22,378 bases of DNA from DASYAE01 sp036501535 (lineage in GTDB: Bacteria; Actinomycetota; Actinomycetes; Streptomycetales; Catenulisporaceae). This document shows positions 1-7,905 of this stretch, in pieces. A model generated the notes under the pieces. It made no database searches and was not told the origin of the DNA. It saw only the letters and a list, made by a program, of their open reading frames with translations. The stretch's first letter is position 1; every line of letters starts with the position of its first letter. A program made the translations under genes and the position numbers. The DNA lies in assembly GCA_036501535.1 (NCBI GenBank), contig DASYAE010000104.1, positions 1 to 22,378 of the forward strand, read 5' to 3'.

Positions 1-1
1 C

Positions 2-745
2 CGGGGGGCCCGGCCCGGCGGCGCGCTGGCCACGCAGGCGCTGGCCAACCTCGCCTACCGGGCGGACGGGCTGGCGCTGCTGGCCGGGGGCAGCACCGCC
101 GAGCAGACCGTGGCCGCGCTCACCTCGGCGGACGCGAACGCGAAGGACCGGCAGCTCGGCGTGGTCGACGCGGCCGGCCGGGCGGCGAGCCACACCGGCT
201 CCGGCTGCCTGCCCTGGGCCGGCGGCAAGTCCGGTTACGGATACGCGATCCAGGGCAACATCCTGGTCGGCTCCCGGGTGGTCGAGCTGATGGAAGAGGC
301 CTGGCTCGCCTCGGACACCCGCGAGCCGCTGGCCCGCCGGCTGCTGGCCGCCCTCGCCGCCGGGGACGCGGCCGGCGGGGACAGCCGCGGCAAGCAGAGC
401 GCCGCGCTCTTCGTCGCCTCGCTCGGCGGCGGCTACGGCGGCGGCAGCGACGCCCTGGTCGACCTGCGCGTCGACGACCACGCCGACCCGGTGCCCGAAC
501 TCGCCCGCCTGCTCGGCCTGCGCGACCTGCTCTTCGGCGCCGCCGACCCGGACACGCTGCTGGACTTGGACGGCGCTCTGGCGGCCGAGGTCGGCCGGCT
601 GCTGGCGCAGCTGGGCCACGCCGGGCCGCTGCCCGAGGCGCTGGCGGCCTGGGCCGGCCGGGAGAACCTCGAGGAGCGGCTGCGCGCCGACAGGATCGAC
701 CCGATAGTGCTCAAGCACCTGCGCGACCAGGCCGCGCAGTCGTGA
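2..745 (+). CDS. DUF1028 family protein, 5'-truncated by the window edge
   Basis: The frame is open from the first bases, so the N-terminus lies outside the window. The visible part reads as a DUF1028 protein (an Ntn-hydrolase-like fold family of unproven function). It shows the family pattern: ADxNAKDRQLGVVD, an HTGSGC box, GYAIQGNILVG, a helix around VVELMEEAW, then GDSRGKQSAAL, a GGGYGG turn and the DLRVDDHADPVPELARLL segment. The last ~90 residues form the extra helical tail seen in the longer members. Translation from an internal ATG at 110 would drop conserved family sequence (ALATQALANLAY), so the start is upstream of the window. The next gene follows after 82 bp on the same strand and could be co-transcribed. 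Family assignment is firm; biochemical role is unknown. Confidence 0.85.
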   Translation, partial: RGARPGGALATQALANLAYRADGLALLAGGSTAEQTVAALTSADANAKDRQLGVVDAAGRAASHTGSGCLPWAGGKSGYGYAIQGNILVGSRVVELMEEAWLASDTREPLARRLLAALAAGDAAGGDSRGKQSAALFVASLGGGYGGGSDALVDLRVDDHADPVPELARLLGLRDLLFGAADPDTLLDLDGALAAEVGRLLAQLGHAGPLPEALAAWAGRENLEERLRADRIDPIVLKHLRDQAAQS

Positions 746-827
746 CGGCCCGGCAGCGCTGACGGTCTGATCGGCTCCACCGGTGCCCGCCGCGGCGGGC
801 ACCGGGTACATCGGCGGGAAAAGTGAG

Positions 828-1433
828 ATGAACCGACACGAGACGGATGGCGCGCCCACGGACCCGGCCGGCGCGTCGGCCGAGGCGGCGGGCGCCACGA
901 CTCCCGGCCCGGCGGCGTTACCGGCGGTCGTCGTGATAGTCAGCGGTGTCTCGGGCTCGGGCAAGAGCACCGTCGGCGGCGCGCTTGCCCGCGAGCTCGG
1001 CCTGCCGTTCCTCGACGGCGACGCGCTGCACCCGCCCGCCAACGTCGCCAAGATGGCCGCCGGGCACCCGCTCGACGACGCGGACCGCAGGCCGTGGCTC
1101 GCCGCCCTCGCCGCGCACACCGCCGCGATGGCCCGAGCCCGCGGCGGCGTGGTCGCCTGCTCCGCCCTCAAACGCACCTACCGCGACGAGCTGCGCGACG
1201 CCTCGCCCAACGTCTGCTTCGTCCAGCTGGTGCTGGGCCGCGCCGACGCGATAGACCGGGTGGCGCATCGGCCGGCCCACTTCATGCCCGCGATACTGAT
1301 CGACTCCCAGTTCGCCGGCCTCGAGCCGCTGCAGCCGGACGAGCCCGGCCTCATCGTCGACGCGATGCGCCCGCTGCGGGACAAGCTCGACCGGGTGCGC
1401 GCCTTCGTCGACGGCTTCCGCCCGGCCGGCTGA
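828..1433 (+). CDS. gntK: Gluconokinase
   Basis: It phosphorylates D-gluconate to 6-phosphogluconate with ATP, feeding the pentose-phosphate pathway in the cytoplasm. The family pattern is complete: P-loop GVSGSGKST about 40 residues in, substrate segment DGDALHPPANVAKMAAGHPLDD, CSALKRTYRDELR, and the C-terminal HFMPAILIDSQFAGLEPLQPDE block. From the ATG at 828 the protein is 201 aa. A GTG at 783 in the same frame would give 216 aa, but the ATG has a purine-rich GGGAA element about 8 nt upstream and the core enzyme is only ~165-175 aa. The Ala/Pro/Gly-rich first 30 residues are an unconserved extension. The glucose-6-phosphate dehydrogenase gene lies 112 bp downstream on the same strand, which fits a shared sugar-acid / pentose-phosphate role. 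Confidence 0.93.
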   Translation: MNRHETDGAPTDPAGASAEAAGATTPGPAALPAVVVIVSGVSGSGKSTVGGALARELGLPFLDGDALHPPANVAKMAAGHPLDDADRRPWLAALAAHTAAMARARGGVVACSALKRTYRDELRDASPNVCFVQLVLGRADAIDRVAHRPAHFMPAILIDSQFAGLEPLQPDEPGLIVDAMRPLRDKLDRVRAFVDGFRPAG

Positions 1434-1545
1434 CCCGGCGCCGGCCCACCGCATCCCACCCCGCGCGACCGCGTCGCGTGGCAGCCCGGTGCGCCCCCGG
1501 TGAGACTGGGAGCGACCGAGCGATGGACCGGCAAGGGAGAGTGCG

Positions 1546-2925
1546 ATGGCTGAGACCCGGACGGACTGCCTGGTGATCTTCGGCGCCACCGGCGACCTGG
1601 CGAAGCTGGAGACCTTCCCGGCGCTGGTCGGGCTGGTCGAGCGGGGTGTGCTTGAGGTGCCGGTGATCGGCGTGGCGAAGAGCGGCTGGGGCCTGGAGCA
1701 GTTCCGCGACTACGCCACCGCCTCGCTCAAGCAGGCCGGCATGGACCCGGACGGCCCCGCCGCCCGGCGCATGCTCGGCCTGCTGCGCTACGTCGACGGC
1801 GACCTCACCGACCCGGCCACCTACGCCGCGATGTCCGACGAGATGGGCCCGGCCGGCAGCGCCCTGTTCTACCTCTCGGTCCCGCCGGGGCTGTTCGGCC
1901 GGATCGCGGACGGGATCGCGGCGGCCGGCCGGGCCGGCGGCGCGCGGCTGATGGTCGAGAAGCCCTTCGGCTTCGACCTGCGCTCCGCCCGGGAGCTCAA
2001 CGCGACGCTGCACCGGCACTTCCCGGAGGAGTCGGTCTACCGGGTCGACCACTGGCTCGGCTTCGAGTCGGTCGCCAACGTGCAGTTCGCCCGCTTCGCC
2101 AACTCGATCGTGGAGCCGCTGCTCAACCGCACCCACGTGGAGAGCATCCAGATCACCATGGCGGAGGACCTGGACGTGGCCGACCGCGGCCGCTTCTACG
2201 ACCAGACCGGCGCGGTGCGCGACGTGCTGCAGAACCACATGCTGGAGGTGCTCGCGACCGTGCTGGCCGACCCGCCGCACGGGCCGCTGCTGGAGTCCTG
2301 GCGGCAGGAGAAGGACCAGGTCATCAGCGCGCTGCGGCCGCTGTCGGCGCAGGACGCGGTCTTCGGCCAGTACGAGGGGTACCGGCGGGTCGACGGCGTG
2401 GCGCCGCAGTCGGACGTCGAGACCTTCGCCGCGATCCGGCTGGCCTGCGACTCCTGGCGCTGGGCGGACGTGCCGATCTTCATCCGGGCCGGCAAGTGCA
2501 TGGCGGTCACCGCGACCGAGGTGGCGGTGCGGTTCCGCCGCCCGCCGTACGACGCCTTCGGCCTCGGCGCGGCGACCGCCTCGAACATGCTGCGGTTCCG
2601 GATCTGGCCGGACACCGCGCTGGGCCTGACCCTGGCCGGCAAGCAGCAGGGCCCCGACTGGCTGCCGGAGCACCAGGAGCTGCTGTTCACCCGGCGCCCC
2701 GGCCGGGACATGCGGCCCTACGACCGGCTGATCGCCGCCGCGCTCGGGGGCGAGCAGTGGCTGTTCGCCCGGCAGGAGTCGGTCGAGGCGGCCTGGCGGG
2801 TGGTGGATCCGGTGCTCGGCGGCGGCGTCCCGGTCCACCCGTACCCGCGCGGCAGCTGGGGCCCGTCGCAGGCGGCCGACCTGCTGCCCGACGGGACCGG
2901 CTGGATCGACCCGCTGGGCGGCTGA
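1546..2925 (+). CDS. zwf: Glucose-6-phosphate dehydrogenase, variant active-site subfamily
   Basis: It is predicted to oxidise glucose-6-phosphate with NAD(P)+ to 6-phosphogluconolactone. The ATG has a good ribosome site (AGGGAGA, 7-8 nt upstream). Seen in the 459-aa product: Rossmann motif FGATGDLAK (12-20), EKPFG (138-142), the substrate box RVDHWLGFE (166-174), ESIQITMAED, RGRFYDQTGAVRDVLQNH with the presumed general base H231, and a C-terminal domain ending near the usual family terminus. Two canonical features are altered. The box normally read as RIDHYLGKE has Phe173 where the phosphate-contacting Lys usually sits. The normal K/R-rich DLAxRKLxPAL stretch is DLAKLETFPAL. From memory a group of actinobacterial G6PDH paralogues shares both, so this is probably a subfamily trait and not a mutation. 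Family assignment is strong; substrate and cofactor preference are uncertain. Confidence 0.88.
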   Translation: MAETRTDCLVIFGATGDLAKLETFPALVGLVERGVLEVPVIGVAKSGWGLEQFRDYATASLKQAGMDPDGPAARRMLGLLRYVDGDLTDPATYAAMSDEMGPAGSALFYLSVPPGLFGRIADGIAAAGRAGGARLMVEKPFGFDLRSARELNATLHRHFPEESVYRVDHWLGFESVANVQFARFANSIVEPLLNRTHVESIQITMAEDLDVADRGRFYDQTGAVRDVLQNHMLEVLATVLADPPHGPLLESWRQEKDQVISALRPLSAQDAVFGQYEGYRRVDGVAPQSDVETFAAIRLACDSWRWADVPIFIRAGKCMAVTATEVAVRFRRPPYDAFGLGAATASNMLRFRIWPDTALGLTLAGKQQGPDWLPEHQELLFTRRPGRDMRPYDRLIAAALGGEQWLFARQESVEAAWRVVDPVLGGGVPVHPYPRGSWGPSQAADLLPDGTGWIDPLGG

Positions 2926-2939
2926 GCCCGCCGCGCGTG

Positions 2940-2967
2940 GATTAGCCCTCTGATCGCGGGGCTAATC
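2940..2967. terminator. Bidirectional hairpin terminator between convergent genes
   Basis: A perfect 9-bp stem (GATTAGCCC and its complement GGGCTAATC) encloses a 10-nt loop. It lies in the 46 bp between the stops of the converging zwf and MFS genes. There is no U-tract on either strand, as is common in high-GC actinomycetes. The AT-rich stem stands out from its surroundings. Confidence 0.7.
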
Positions 2968-2971
2968 AGCG

Positions 2972-4465
2972 TCAGCTCACGGGCATCCGGTCGCGTTCGG
3001 CCGGGGCCGCGCCGACGGCGGCGTTCGAGGCCTGCGTCCGCGCGGCGGGCCGGCTGCGCGGCATCAGCGCGGCCGCGGCATATGCGGCCGCTGTCAGGCA
3101 GAGGCCCGCCTCCATCGCGTGCCGGAAACCGACCGTATAAGCATGGGCAGAGGTGTAGTTGCCCGACACGGCGAAGGCCGCGCCGAGGATCGCCACGCCG
3201 AACGCCCCGCCGAGCTGACGCATCGTCGAGAACGCGCCCGACGCCTTGCCGAGGTCGGCCGGGGACACCGAGCCGGCCATCGCCTTCGTCGCGGCCGGCA
3301 CCGCGAACGACAGCCCGATGCCGGACAGGACGAAGCCGGTGCACAGCGCCGGATACCCGGCGGTGGGCGAGGCGGCGAAGAGGAGCCAGCCTGTTGCCGC
3401 CGCGATGAAGGTCAGCCCGGCCAGCACCAGCGCGCGCTCGCCGATCCGGTTGATCAGCGCCCCGGCCTGCGGCCCCAGCAGGACCGGCATCAGCCCCCAC
3501 GGCGCCAGGCGCAGCCCCGCGCCCAGCGGGCCCTGGCTCTGCACCACCTGCAGGAACTGCGCGGCGAAGAACAGCGAGCCGCTCAGCGTGCCCATGGTGC
3601 AGAAGATCACCAGGCTCGAGGCGGCCAGCCCGCGCGAGCGGAACAGCCGCGGCGGCAGCATCGCGGAAGCCGCGCGCCGCTCCCAGAACACGAAGGCGAC
3701 CAGCAGCAGCGCTCCGCCACCCATCGTCCCGGTCACCTCGGCGCCGGTCCAGCCTGCGGTCCCGCCGCGCACCAGGCCCCAGGCGATCCCGAGCACCGCC
3801 GCGCCGGCCAGCGCGACCCCGAACGGGTCGAGGCCCGGGGACGGCGCCCGCGACTCGGCCAGCCGGGCCAGGACGAACGGGATCGCGGCCAGCGCGATCG
3901 GCACGTTCACCCAGAAGATCCACTGCCAGGCCAGCCCCTGGGTGATCAGCCCGCCGAGCACCGGCCCGGCCGCCGCGGCCGTCCCGGTGATGCCGCCGTA
4001 GACGCCGATCGCCCAGCCGCGCCGCTCCGGCGGGAACGCCAGGTTCAGCAGCGCGAGGCCGACCGGGAGCACCGCCGCCGCGCCGGCGCCCTGCACGATC
4101 CGGGCCGCGATCAGCAGGCCCAGGTCCGGCGACAGGGCGCAGGCGGCCGAGCCGAAGGCGAACAGGCCGAGGCCCGCGGCGAAGATTCGGCGCCGGCCGA
4201 ACCGGTCGCCCAGCGCCGCACCGGTCAGCAGCAGCACCGCGAAGCTGAGCGTGTAGGCGTTGACGGTCCATTCCAGGCCGCCGATCGAGGCGTGCAGGCT
4301 GCGCCGGATCGCGGTGAGCGCGGTGGCCACGATCATCATGTCGAGGATCACCATGAACGAGCCGGTCGAGGCGAGGACCAGCGCCCAGACCTGCGCGCGG
4401 GTCGCCCGCGGCCGATCCCTGGCGGAGTGCGGGGCGGTGTCACTGCGTTGCGTGGATGTCGTCAT
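2972..4465 (-). CDS. MFS drug-efflux transporter, DHA2 / EmrB-QacA type (14 TM)
   Basis: It is a proton-coupled multidrug exporter of the inner membrane, 497 aa. A short charged N-tail precedes the first helix (VWALVLASTGSFMVILDMMIVATAL). The DHA motifs follow: LEWTVNAYTL, motif A as GDRFGRRRIF, RIVQGAGAAAVLPVGLALL, and motif C near GGITGTAAAAGPVLGGLI with WQWIFWVNVPI after it, all diagnostic of 14-helix DHA2 pumps. The tail after the last helix is cytoplasmic and Ala/Arg-rich. The ATG has no clear ribosome site. It is transcribed divergently from the ECF sigma gene across 126 bp that hold an 11-bp inverted repeat, so the two may share control. Substrate cannot be told from sequence. Confidence 0.92.
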   Translation of the reverse strand: MTTSTQRSDTAPHSARDRPRATRAQVWALVLASTGSFMVILDMMIVATALTAIRRSLHASIGGLEWTVNAYTLSFAVLLLTGAALGDRFGRRRIFAAGLGLFAFGSAACALSPDLGLLIAARIVQGAGAAAVLPVGLALLNLAFPPERRGWAIGVYGGITGTAAAAGPVLGGLITQGLAWQWIFWVNVPIALAAIPFVLARLAESRAPSPGLDPFGVALAGAAVLGIAWGLVRGGTAGWTGAEVTGTMGGGALLLVAFVFWERRAASAMLPPRLFRSRGLAASSLVIFCTMGTLSGSLFFAAQFLQVVQSQGPLGAGLRLAPWGLMPVLLGPQAGALINRIGERALVLAGLTFIAAATGWLLFAASPTAGYPALCTGFVLSGIGLSFAVPAATKAMAGSVSPADLGKASGAFSTMRQLGGAFGVAILGAAFAVSGNYTSAHAYTVGFRHAMEAGLCLTAAAYAAAALMPRSRPAARTQASNAAVGAAPAERDRMPVS

Positions 4466-4472
4466 GGTCGGG

Positions 4473-4540
4473 CAGACACCGCGCAGGGCGGGAATTCAGC
4501 GCTGCGCCGAGCGCTTAATCCGCGGCCGCCGCGGTGTCTG
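4473..4540. promoter_or_regulatory. Long inverted repeat in the MFS / sigma divergent promoter region
   Basis: CAGACACCGCG at 4473-4483 recurs as its exact reverse complement at 4530-4540, 11 of 11 bases, with 46 bp between. Between the arms, AGCGCT occurs twice (4498-4503 and 4510-4515). A shorter dyad (CTGT, 4 nt, ACAG) abuts the right arm. The 126-bp gap serves two divergent genes, so paired half-sites for a shared regulator are plausible; no family-specific operator is recognised. Confidence 0.4.
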
Positions 4541-4591
4541 TACCGACAGCAGGGAAAGGTCTGTGCGCGTTGGGCGGGAGTTGGTGCGAGG

Positions 4592-5629
4592 ATGGCGACG
4601 GTGAGCGGTGACGTGCTGGAACGGGCCCAAGCCGGCGACGAGGCTGCGTTCCGCGAGCTCACCGATCCGCACCGCCGCGAACTGCACGTGCACTGCTACC
4701 GGATGCTCGGCTCCTTCCAGGACGCCGAGGACCTGGTCCAGGAGACGCTGGTCGCCGCGTGGCGCGGCCTCGGCGACTTCGCCGGCCGCGCCTCGCTGCG
4801 CACCTGGCTGTACCGGATCGCGACCAACCAGTGTCTCAACGCCCTGCGCACGCGGTCGCGGCGGCCGGCGGCCGGGCCGGGCGGCCGGGAGGTCGACCCG
4901 GGTTCCCTGCTGTCGCAGGTCCCGGACAGCGCGGCTGCCCGGATCGAGCCCTATCCGGACCTGCTGCTCGAAGAGCTGCCCGCCGACCTGCCCGGGCCCG
5001 ACGCCTGCATCGACCGGCGCGAGAGCGTCGCGCTGGCGTTCGTCACCGCGGTCCAGACCCTGCCGCCGCGCCAGCGCGCCGTGCTGGTGCTGCGCGACGT
5101 GCTCGGCTACCGCGCCGCGGAGGCCGCCGACCTGCTCGAGACCAGCGAGCCCTCGGTCAACAGCGCCCTGCTGCGGGCCCGCGCCACGCTCGCCGAGCGG
5201 GACCCGGCCGAAGGCCGCGATGCGGCGGCGCTCCCGGACTCGCCGGCCGAGCGGCGCGTCGTGGATCGCTTCGTCACGGCGTTCGAGCGCGGCGACGTCG
5301 AGGGCATCCTCGCGCTGCTGACCGACGGCGCGGTGCTGGCCATGCCGCCGCTGGTGCTCGAGTACCGCGGGTTCCCAGCGATCGGCGAGGCGCTGTGGAA
5401 GGGCGCGTTCCGGCAGGGGCGGCGCTCCTATGTGCTCGTGCCGACGCGCGCCAACGGCTGGCCCGCCTTCGGGTACTACACGCGTGATCCGAAGTCCGGC
5501 CTCGCCCATGGCCGCGGGGTCATCGTGCTGTGTACTGCGGGCTCGGACGTGTCGGAGTTCTACTGCTTCCCCGACGCCGCCGTGCTGGACTCCTTCGGTC
5601 TGCCGCGCACGATTCCGGACCCCGGGTGA
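4592..5629 (+). CDS. ECF sigma factor with C-terminal SnoaL-like domain (SigX5 / TIGR02960-like)
   Basis: It is an extracytoplasmic-function sigma factor of 345 aa that directs RNA polymerase to alternative promoters. Region 2 spans about 20-90 (ELHVHCYRMLGSFQDAEDLVQETLVAAWRGL, then LRTWLYRIATNQCLNALR). The linker carries the RIEPYPDLLLEELPAD motif typical of this subgroup. Region 4 spans about 150-205 (LPPRQRAVLVLRDVLGYRAAEAADLLETSEPSVNSALLRARATL). An NTF2/SnoaL-like domain (about 222-340) follows; in related ECFs it modulates activity in place of a separate anti-sigma factor. The start is either this ATG (GGGAG 11 nt upstream) or the GTG at 4601 (GCGAGGA 7-9 nt upstream), which matches family N-termini slightly better. 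The frame is open far upstream, but that stretch is the complement of the MFS gene. Confidence 0.92.
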   Translation: MATVSGDVLERAQAGDEAAFRELTDPHRRELHVHCYRMLGSFQDAEDLVQETLVAAWRGLGDFAGRASLRTWLYRIATNQCLNALRTRSRRPAAGPGGREVDPGSLLSQVPDSAAARIEPYPDLLLEELPADLPGPDACIDRRESVALAFVTAVQTLPPRQRAVLVLRDVLGYRAAEAADLLETSEPSVNSALLRARATLAERDPAEGRDAAALPDSPAERRVVDRFVTAFERGDVEGILALLTDGAVLAMPPLVLEYRGFPAIGEALWKGAFRQGRRSYVLVPTRANGWPAFGYYTRDPKSGLAHGRGVIVLCTAGSDVSEFYCFPDAAVLDSFGLPRTIPDPG

Positions 5630-5699
5630 ACCGGCGGTGCGCGGTATAGGCGGCTGTGGCCCGCGGGAAATGCGGTTTCGCCGGCCGCGGACGGCGGTT

Positions 5700-5705
5700 T
5701 AGGGT
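5700..5705 (+). promoter_or_regulatory. -10 box TAGGGT of a leaderless promoter (GNAT gene)
   Basis: TAGGGT ends 7 nt before the ATG at 5713, so transcription would begin at or next to the start codon. The -35 region is weak (TTTCGC-like). Confidence 0.5.
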
Positions 5706-5712
5706 GATCGCC

Positions 5713-6444
5713 ATGCGAGAGAGCGAGACCGAGGACGGCCCGCGGGCTGCCGAAACCGTGGAAAGCCATAGACACGTCGGGGCGGCCGGCGCGGGTGCCA
5801 CGGTGGCGCGGGATCTCACCGGCGTCTCCCTGTCCACGGCCCGGCTGGTGCTGCGCGAACTCGGGGCGGACGACATCGACGCGATCACCGCGGCCTGTCA
5901 GGACGAGCTCATCCAGCGCTACACGACGGTTCCCTCGCCGTACAGCCGTGCCGACGCGGAGAAGTTCGTGCTCGAAGTCAGCCCGGCCGGCCGGCGGGCC
6001 GGGACCGACGCGGTGTTCGGCGTCTTCGTGGCCGGCGGCGCGGACGGGGCCGGCGCCGGGCCCGCCGATTCCGTCCTGGCCCGGCAGGGCGGGCTGGTCG
6101 GCACGGTCGGCATGCACCGGATCGCCCACGTCGGCGCTTCGTACGGCGGAAACGGCGAGCTGGGGTACTGGGCCGCGCCCTGGGCCCGCGGGCACGGCTA
6201 CGTCGCGGAGGCGGCCGCGGCGGTCTGCCGCTGGGGCTTCGCGGACCTGGGCCTGGCCCGGATCGAGTGGTACGCGCTCTCCGGGAACGAGAGCTCGTGG
6301 GCGGTGGCCCGCCGGTGCGGCTTCAGGCGCGACGGCACGCTGCGCGCCTGGCTCGTGCACCGCGGCGCCCGCCACGACGCCTGGGCCGGCTCGCTGCTGC
6401 CGGGTGAGCTGACCGACACGACTTCCGCGTCCGAGAACCGCTGA
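5713..6444 (+). CDS. GNAT-family N-acetyltransferase (RimJ/RimL-like)
   Basis: It is predicted to transfer an acetyl group from acetyl-CoA to an amine, of 243 aa. After a ~40-residue unconserved N-tail the fold begins with LSTARLVLRELGADDIDAI. It ends with the core GNELGYWAAPWARGHGYVAEAAAAVCRWGF, whose ARGHGYVAEA is the CoA pyrophosphate loop (Q/RxxGxG/A), then RIEWYALSGNESSWAVARRCGFRRDGTLR. A Gly/Ala-rich insert (GGADGAGAGPADS) breaks the middle strand and looks like a species-specific loop. The start is the ATG, which has both a -10 box 7 nt upstream and an AGGGTG that could serve as a ribosome site. A GTG at 5656 in the same frame would add residues unlike the family. Substrate is unknown; neighbours give no clue. 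Confidence 0.88.
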   Translation: MRESETEDGPRAAETVESHRHVGAAGAGATVARDLTGVSLSTARLVLRELGADDIDAITAACQDELIQRYTTVPSPYSRADAEKFVLEVSPAGRRAGTDAVFGVFVAGGADGAGAGPADSVLARQGGLVGTVGMHRIAHVGASYGGNGELGYWAAPWARGHGYVAEAAAAVCRWGFADLGLARIEWYALSGNESSWAVARRCGFRRDGTLRAWLVHRGARHDAWAGSLLPGELTDTTSASENR

Positions 6445-6476
6445 CGCCCGGCCGCGCTCCGCGGCAGGCTGGGCAT

Positions 6477-7094
6477 ATGACCGGCTCATTCGATCGGACC
6501 CTGGACCGGTTCGCGCTGGCCGGCGCCCAGTTCGAGCAGCGGCTGCGGACGGTGCGGGCACAGCAGTGGGCCCTGCCGACGCCGTGCGCCGAGTGGACCG
6601 TGCGCGACCTGGTCAACCACATGGCCCAAGGGAACCTCAACTACGTCGGCCTGGCCGCGGGCGGGACGGGCGCGCAGTTCCTGCGCTCGCGCGGCGAGGA
6701 CGCGCTGGGCTCGGACCCCGTCGGGGCCTACGTCCGCTCGGTGAGACAGTGTGCTGAGGCGTTCGCAGAGCCCGGCGCGCTGCACCGGGTGCTGGACTAT
6801 CCGCTCGGGCCCGTGACCGGCGCGCAGGCACTCGCGGTGCGCACTACGGACTCGGTGATCCACACCTGGGACCTCGCCCGCGCCGTCGGCGCCGACGAGC
6901 GGCTCGACCCGGGCCTGGTCGCGTGGATCGAGGCCGAGTCCGACGCGATCTACGCGGGCCTGGCCGAGACCCCGGCGGACCCTGACACGACCCACCGCTT
7001 CTTCGCGGCGCCCGAGGGCAGCCCGGCCGCAGACGCCTCGCGGCAGGAGCGGCTGCTGCACCGCATGGGCCGGACAGTCGAACGCGGCGGCTGA
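6477..7094 (+). CDS. TIGR03086-type DinB-like / mycothiol-isomerase-like metal protein
   Basis: This 205-aa protein belongs to the DinB/MDMPI four-helix superfamily common in mycothiol-producing actinomycetes. Members include mycothiol-dependent maleylpyruvate isomerase; most are uncharacterised thiol- or metal-dependent enzymes. The signature PTPCAEWTVRDLVNHMAQGN sits at about 35-53 with H48 as the first likely metal ligand. The second block SVIHTWDLARAVG holds H129 and D132. The remaining helices and the C-terminal RFFAAPEG / RLLHRMGR segment fit the family. Length is normal. The ATG overlaps an NdeI-like CATATG, and CAGGCT, one base off a TANNNT box, ends 6 nt before it. It converges on the TetR gene with 25 bp between. 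Substrate unknown. Confidence 0.87.
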   Translation: MTGSFDRTLDRFALAGAQFEQRLRTVRAQQWALPTPCAEWTVRDLVNHMAQGNLNYVGLAAGGTGAQFLRSRGEDALGSDPVGAYVRSVRQCAEAFAEPGALHRVLDYPLGPVTGAQALAVRTTDSVIHTWDLARAVGADERLDPGLVAWIEAESDAIYAGLAETPADPDTTHRFFAAPEGSPAADASRQERLLHRMGRTVERGG

Positions 7095-7119
7095 ACGGGC
7101 CCGGCCGCAGCCGCGCCGC

Positions 7120-7779
7120 CTACTCGGATCCCGGACTCCCGGCGGCCGGCCCGGCGGGGCCGGTCGCGTCGAGCCCGCGCAGCAGCGCATCGACCGTCTC
7201 GCCCGGCGCGGCCAGCCAGCGCGGCGCGTCCGGCGCGCCGAGCCGGGTCTGCAGCGCCCGCTGATAAGCCCCGCCGACCAGCAGCATCGCGGCCGCGCGC
7301 AGGTCGGCGTCGGGCCGGATGCGGCCCGCGTCCCGCTCGGCGGCCAGGAACCCGGCGGTGCCCGCGATCGCGTGGTGCGGGCCGATCCCGGTCTCCCGGC
7401 TGCGCTCGATGAAGCCCTCGCGCACCTGGCCGTCCGCCTGGAGCACCGCCATGACCGGGACCACGCGCAGGAAGAGCGCTTCCAGCGCCTCGAACAGCGC
7501 GACCAGGTTCTCCCGCAGGCCGCCCTCGTGGCCGCCCGGCCCGTCGCCGAACAGGTCGAGCACCGGCGGCAGGTGCTGCCAGACCACCGCCTCGAGCAGC
7601 CCGGCCCGGTCGCCGAAGTGGTAGAAGATGCTCGACTCGGCGACCCCGGCGCGCCGGGCCACCTCCTTGGTGGACAGCCGGGCCGCGCCCGACTCGCTGA
7701 CCACGGCCTCGGCGGCCGCGAGCAGCGCCTCGCGCACTCCCGTGGTCGGCCGTCCGCGCCGCGGTGCCGCGCCGGTCAT
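7120..7779 (-). CDS. TetR-family transcriptional repressor
   Basis: A 219-aa DNA-binding repressor. The N-terminal HTH is classic: REALLAAAEAVVSESGAARLSTKEVARRAGVAESSIFYHFGDRAGLLEAVV (about 16-66). It is followed by an all-helical ligand/dimer domain (HLPPVLDLFG to the C-terminus) that is unconserved, so the inducer is unknown. The last ~15 residues (GPAGPAAGSPGSE) are disordered. It is divergent from the DUF385 gene. A perfect TTACTGA / TCAGTAA operator lies 67 bp from its start, so it probably represses itself and the divergent gene. No strong ribosome site is seen; GGCGGG about 7 nt upstream is the only candidate. Confidence 0.93.
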   Translation of the reverse strand: MTGAAPRRGRPTTGVREALLAAAEAVVSESGAARLSTKEVARRAGVAESSIFYHFGDRAGLLEAVVWQHLPPVLDLFGDGPGGHEGGLRENLVALFEALEALFLRVVPVMAVLQADGQVREGFIERSRETGIGPHHAIAGTAGFLAAERDAGRIRPDADLRAAAMLLVGGAYQRALQTRLGAPDAPRWLAAPGETVDALLRGLDATGPAGPAAGSPGSE

Positions 7780-7845
7780 CAGCGCCCGCCTGGGAATCGC
7801 CTGTGAGTCCGGCCGGCCGCGTTGCGCCCGCGGCCCCGGCAGCGT

Positions 7846-7867
7846 TTACTGATGGAGAACTCAGTAA
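7846..7867. promoter_or_regulatory. TetR-type operator between divergent genes
   Basis: TTACTGA and TCAGTAA form a perfect 7+7 inverted repeat around an 8-nt spacer. This 22-bp AT-rich site sits in a GC-rich intergenic region between a TetR gene and the gene it faces. A TTTACT hexamer overlaps the left arm and an AT-rich TAATTAT follows the right arm, so bound repressor would cover the promoter of the downstream gene. Confidence 0.8.
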
Positions 7868-7905
7868 TTATCGGACCCACTCCATCCCGGTACGGAGAGT
7901 CAGCC

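Noticed and set aside
3119..4591. Long plus-strand open frame running into the sigma factor gene
   Set aside because: It is the complement of the MFS transporter; the encoded text is Arg/Gln/Pro-rich without domains, and the sigma factor begins at 4592 or 4601.
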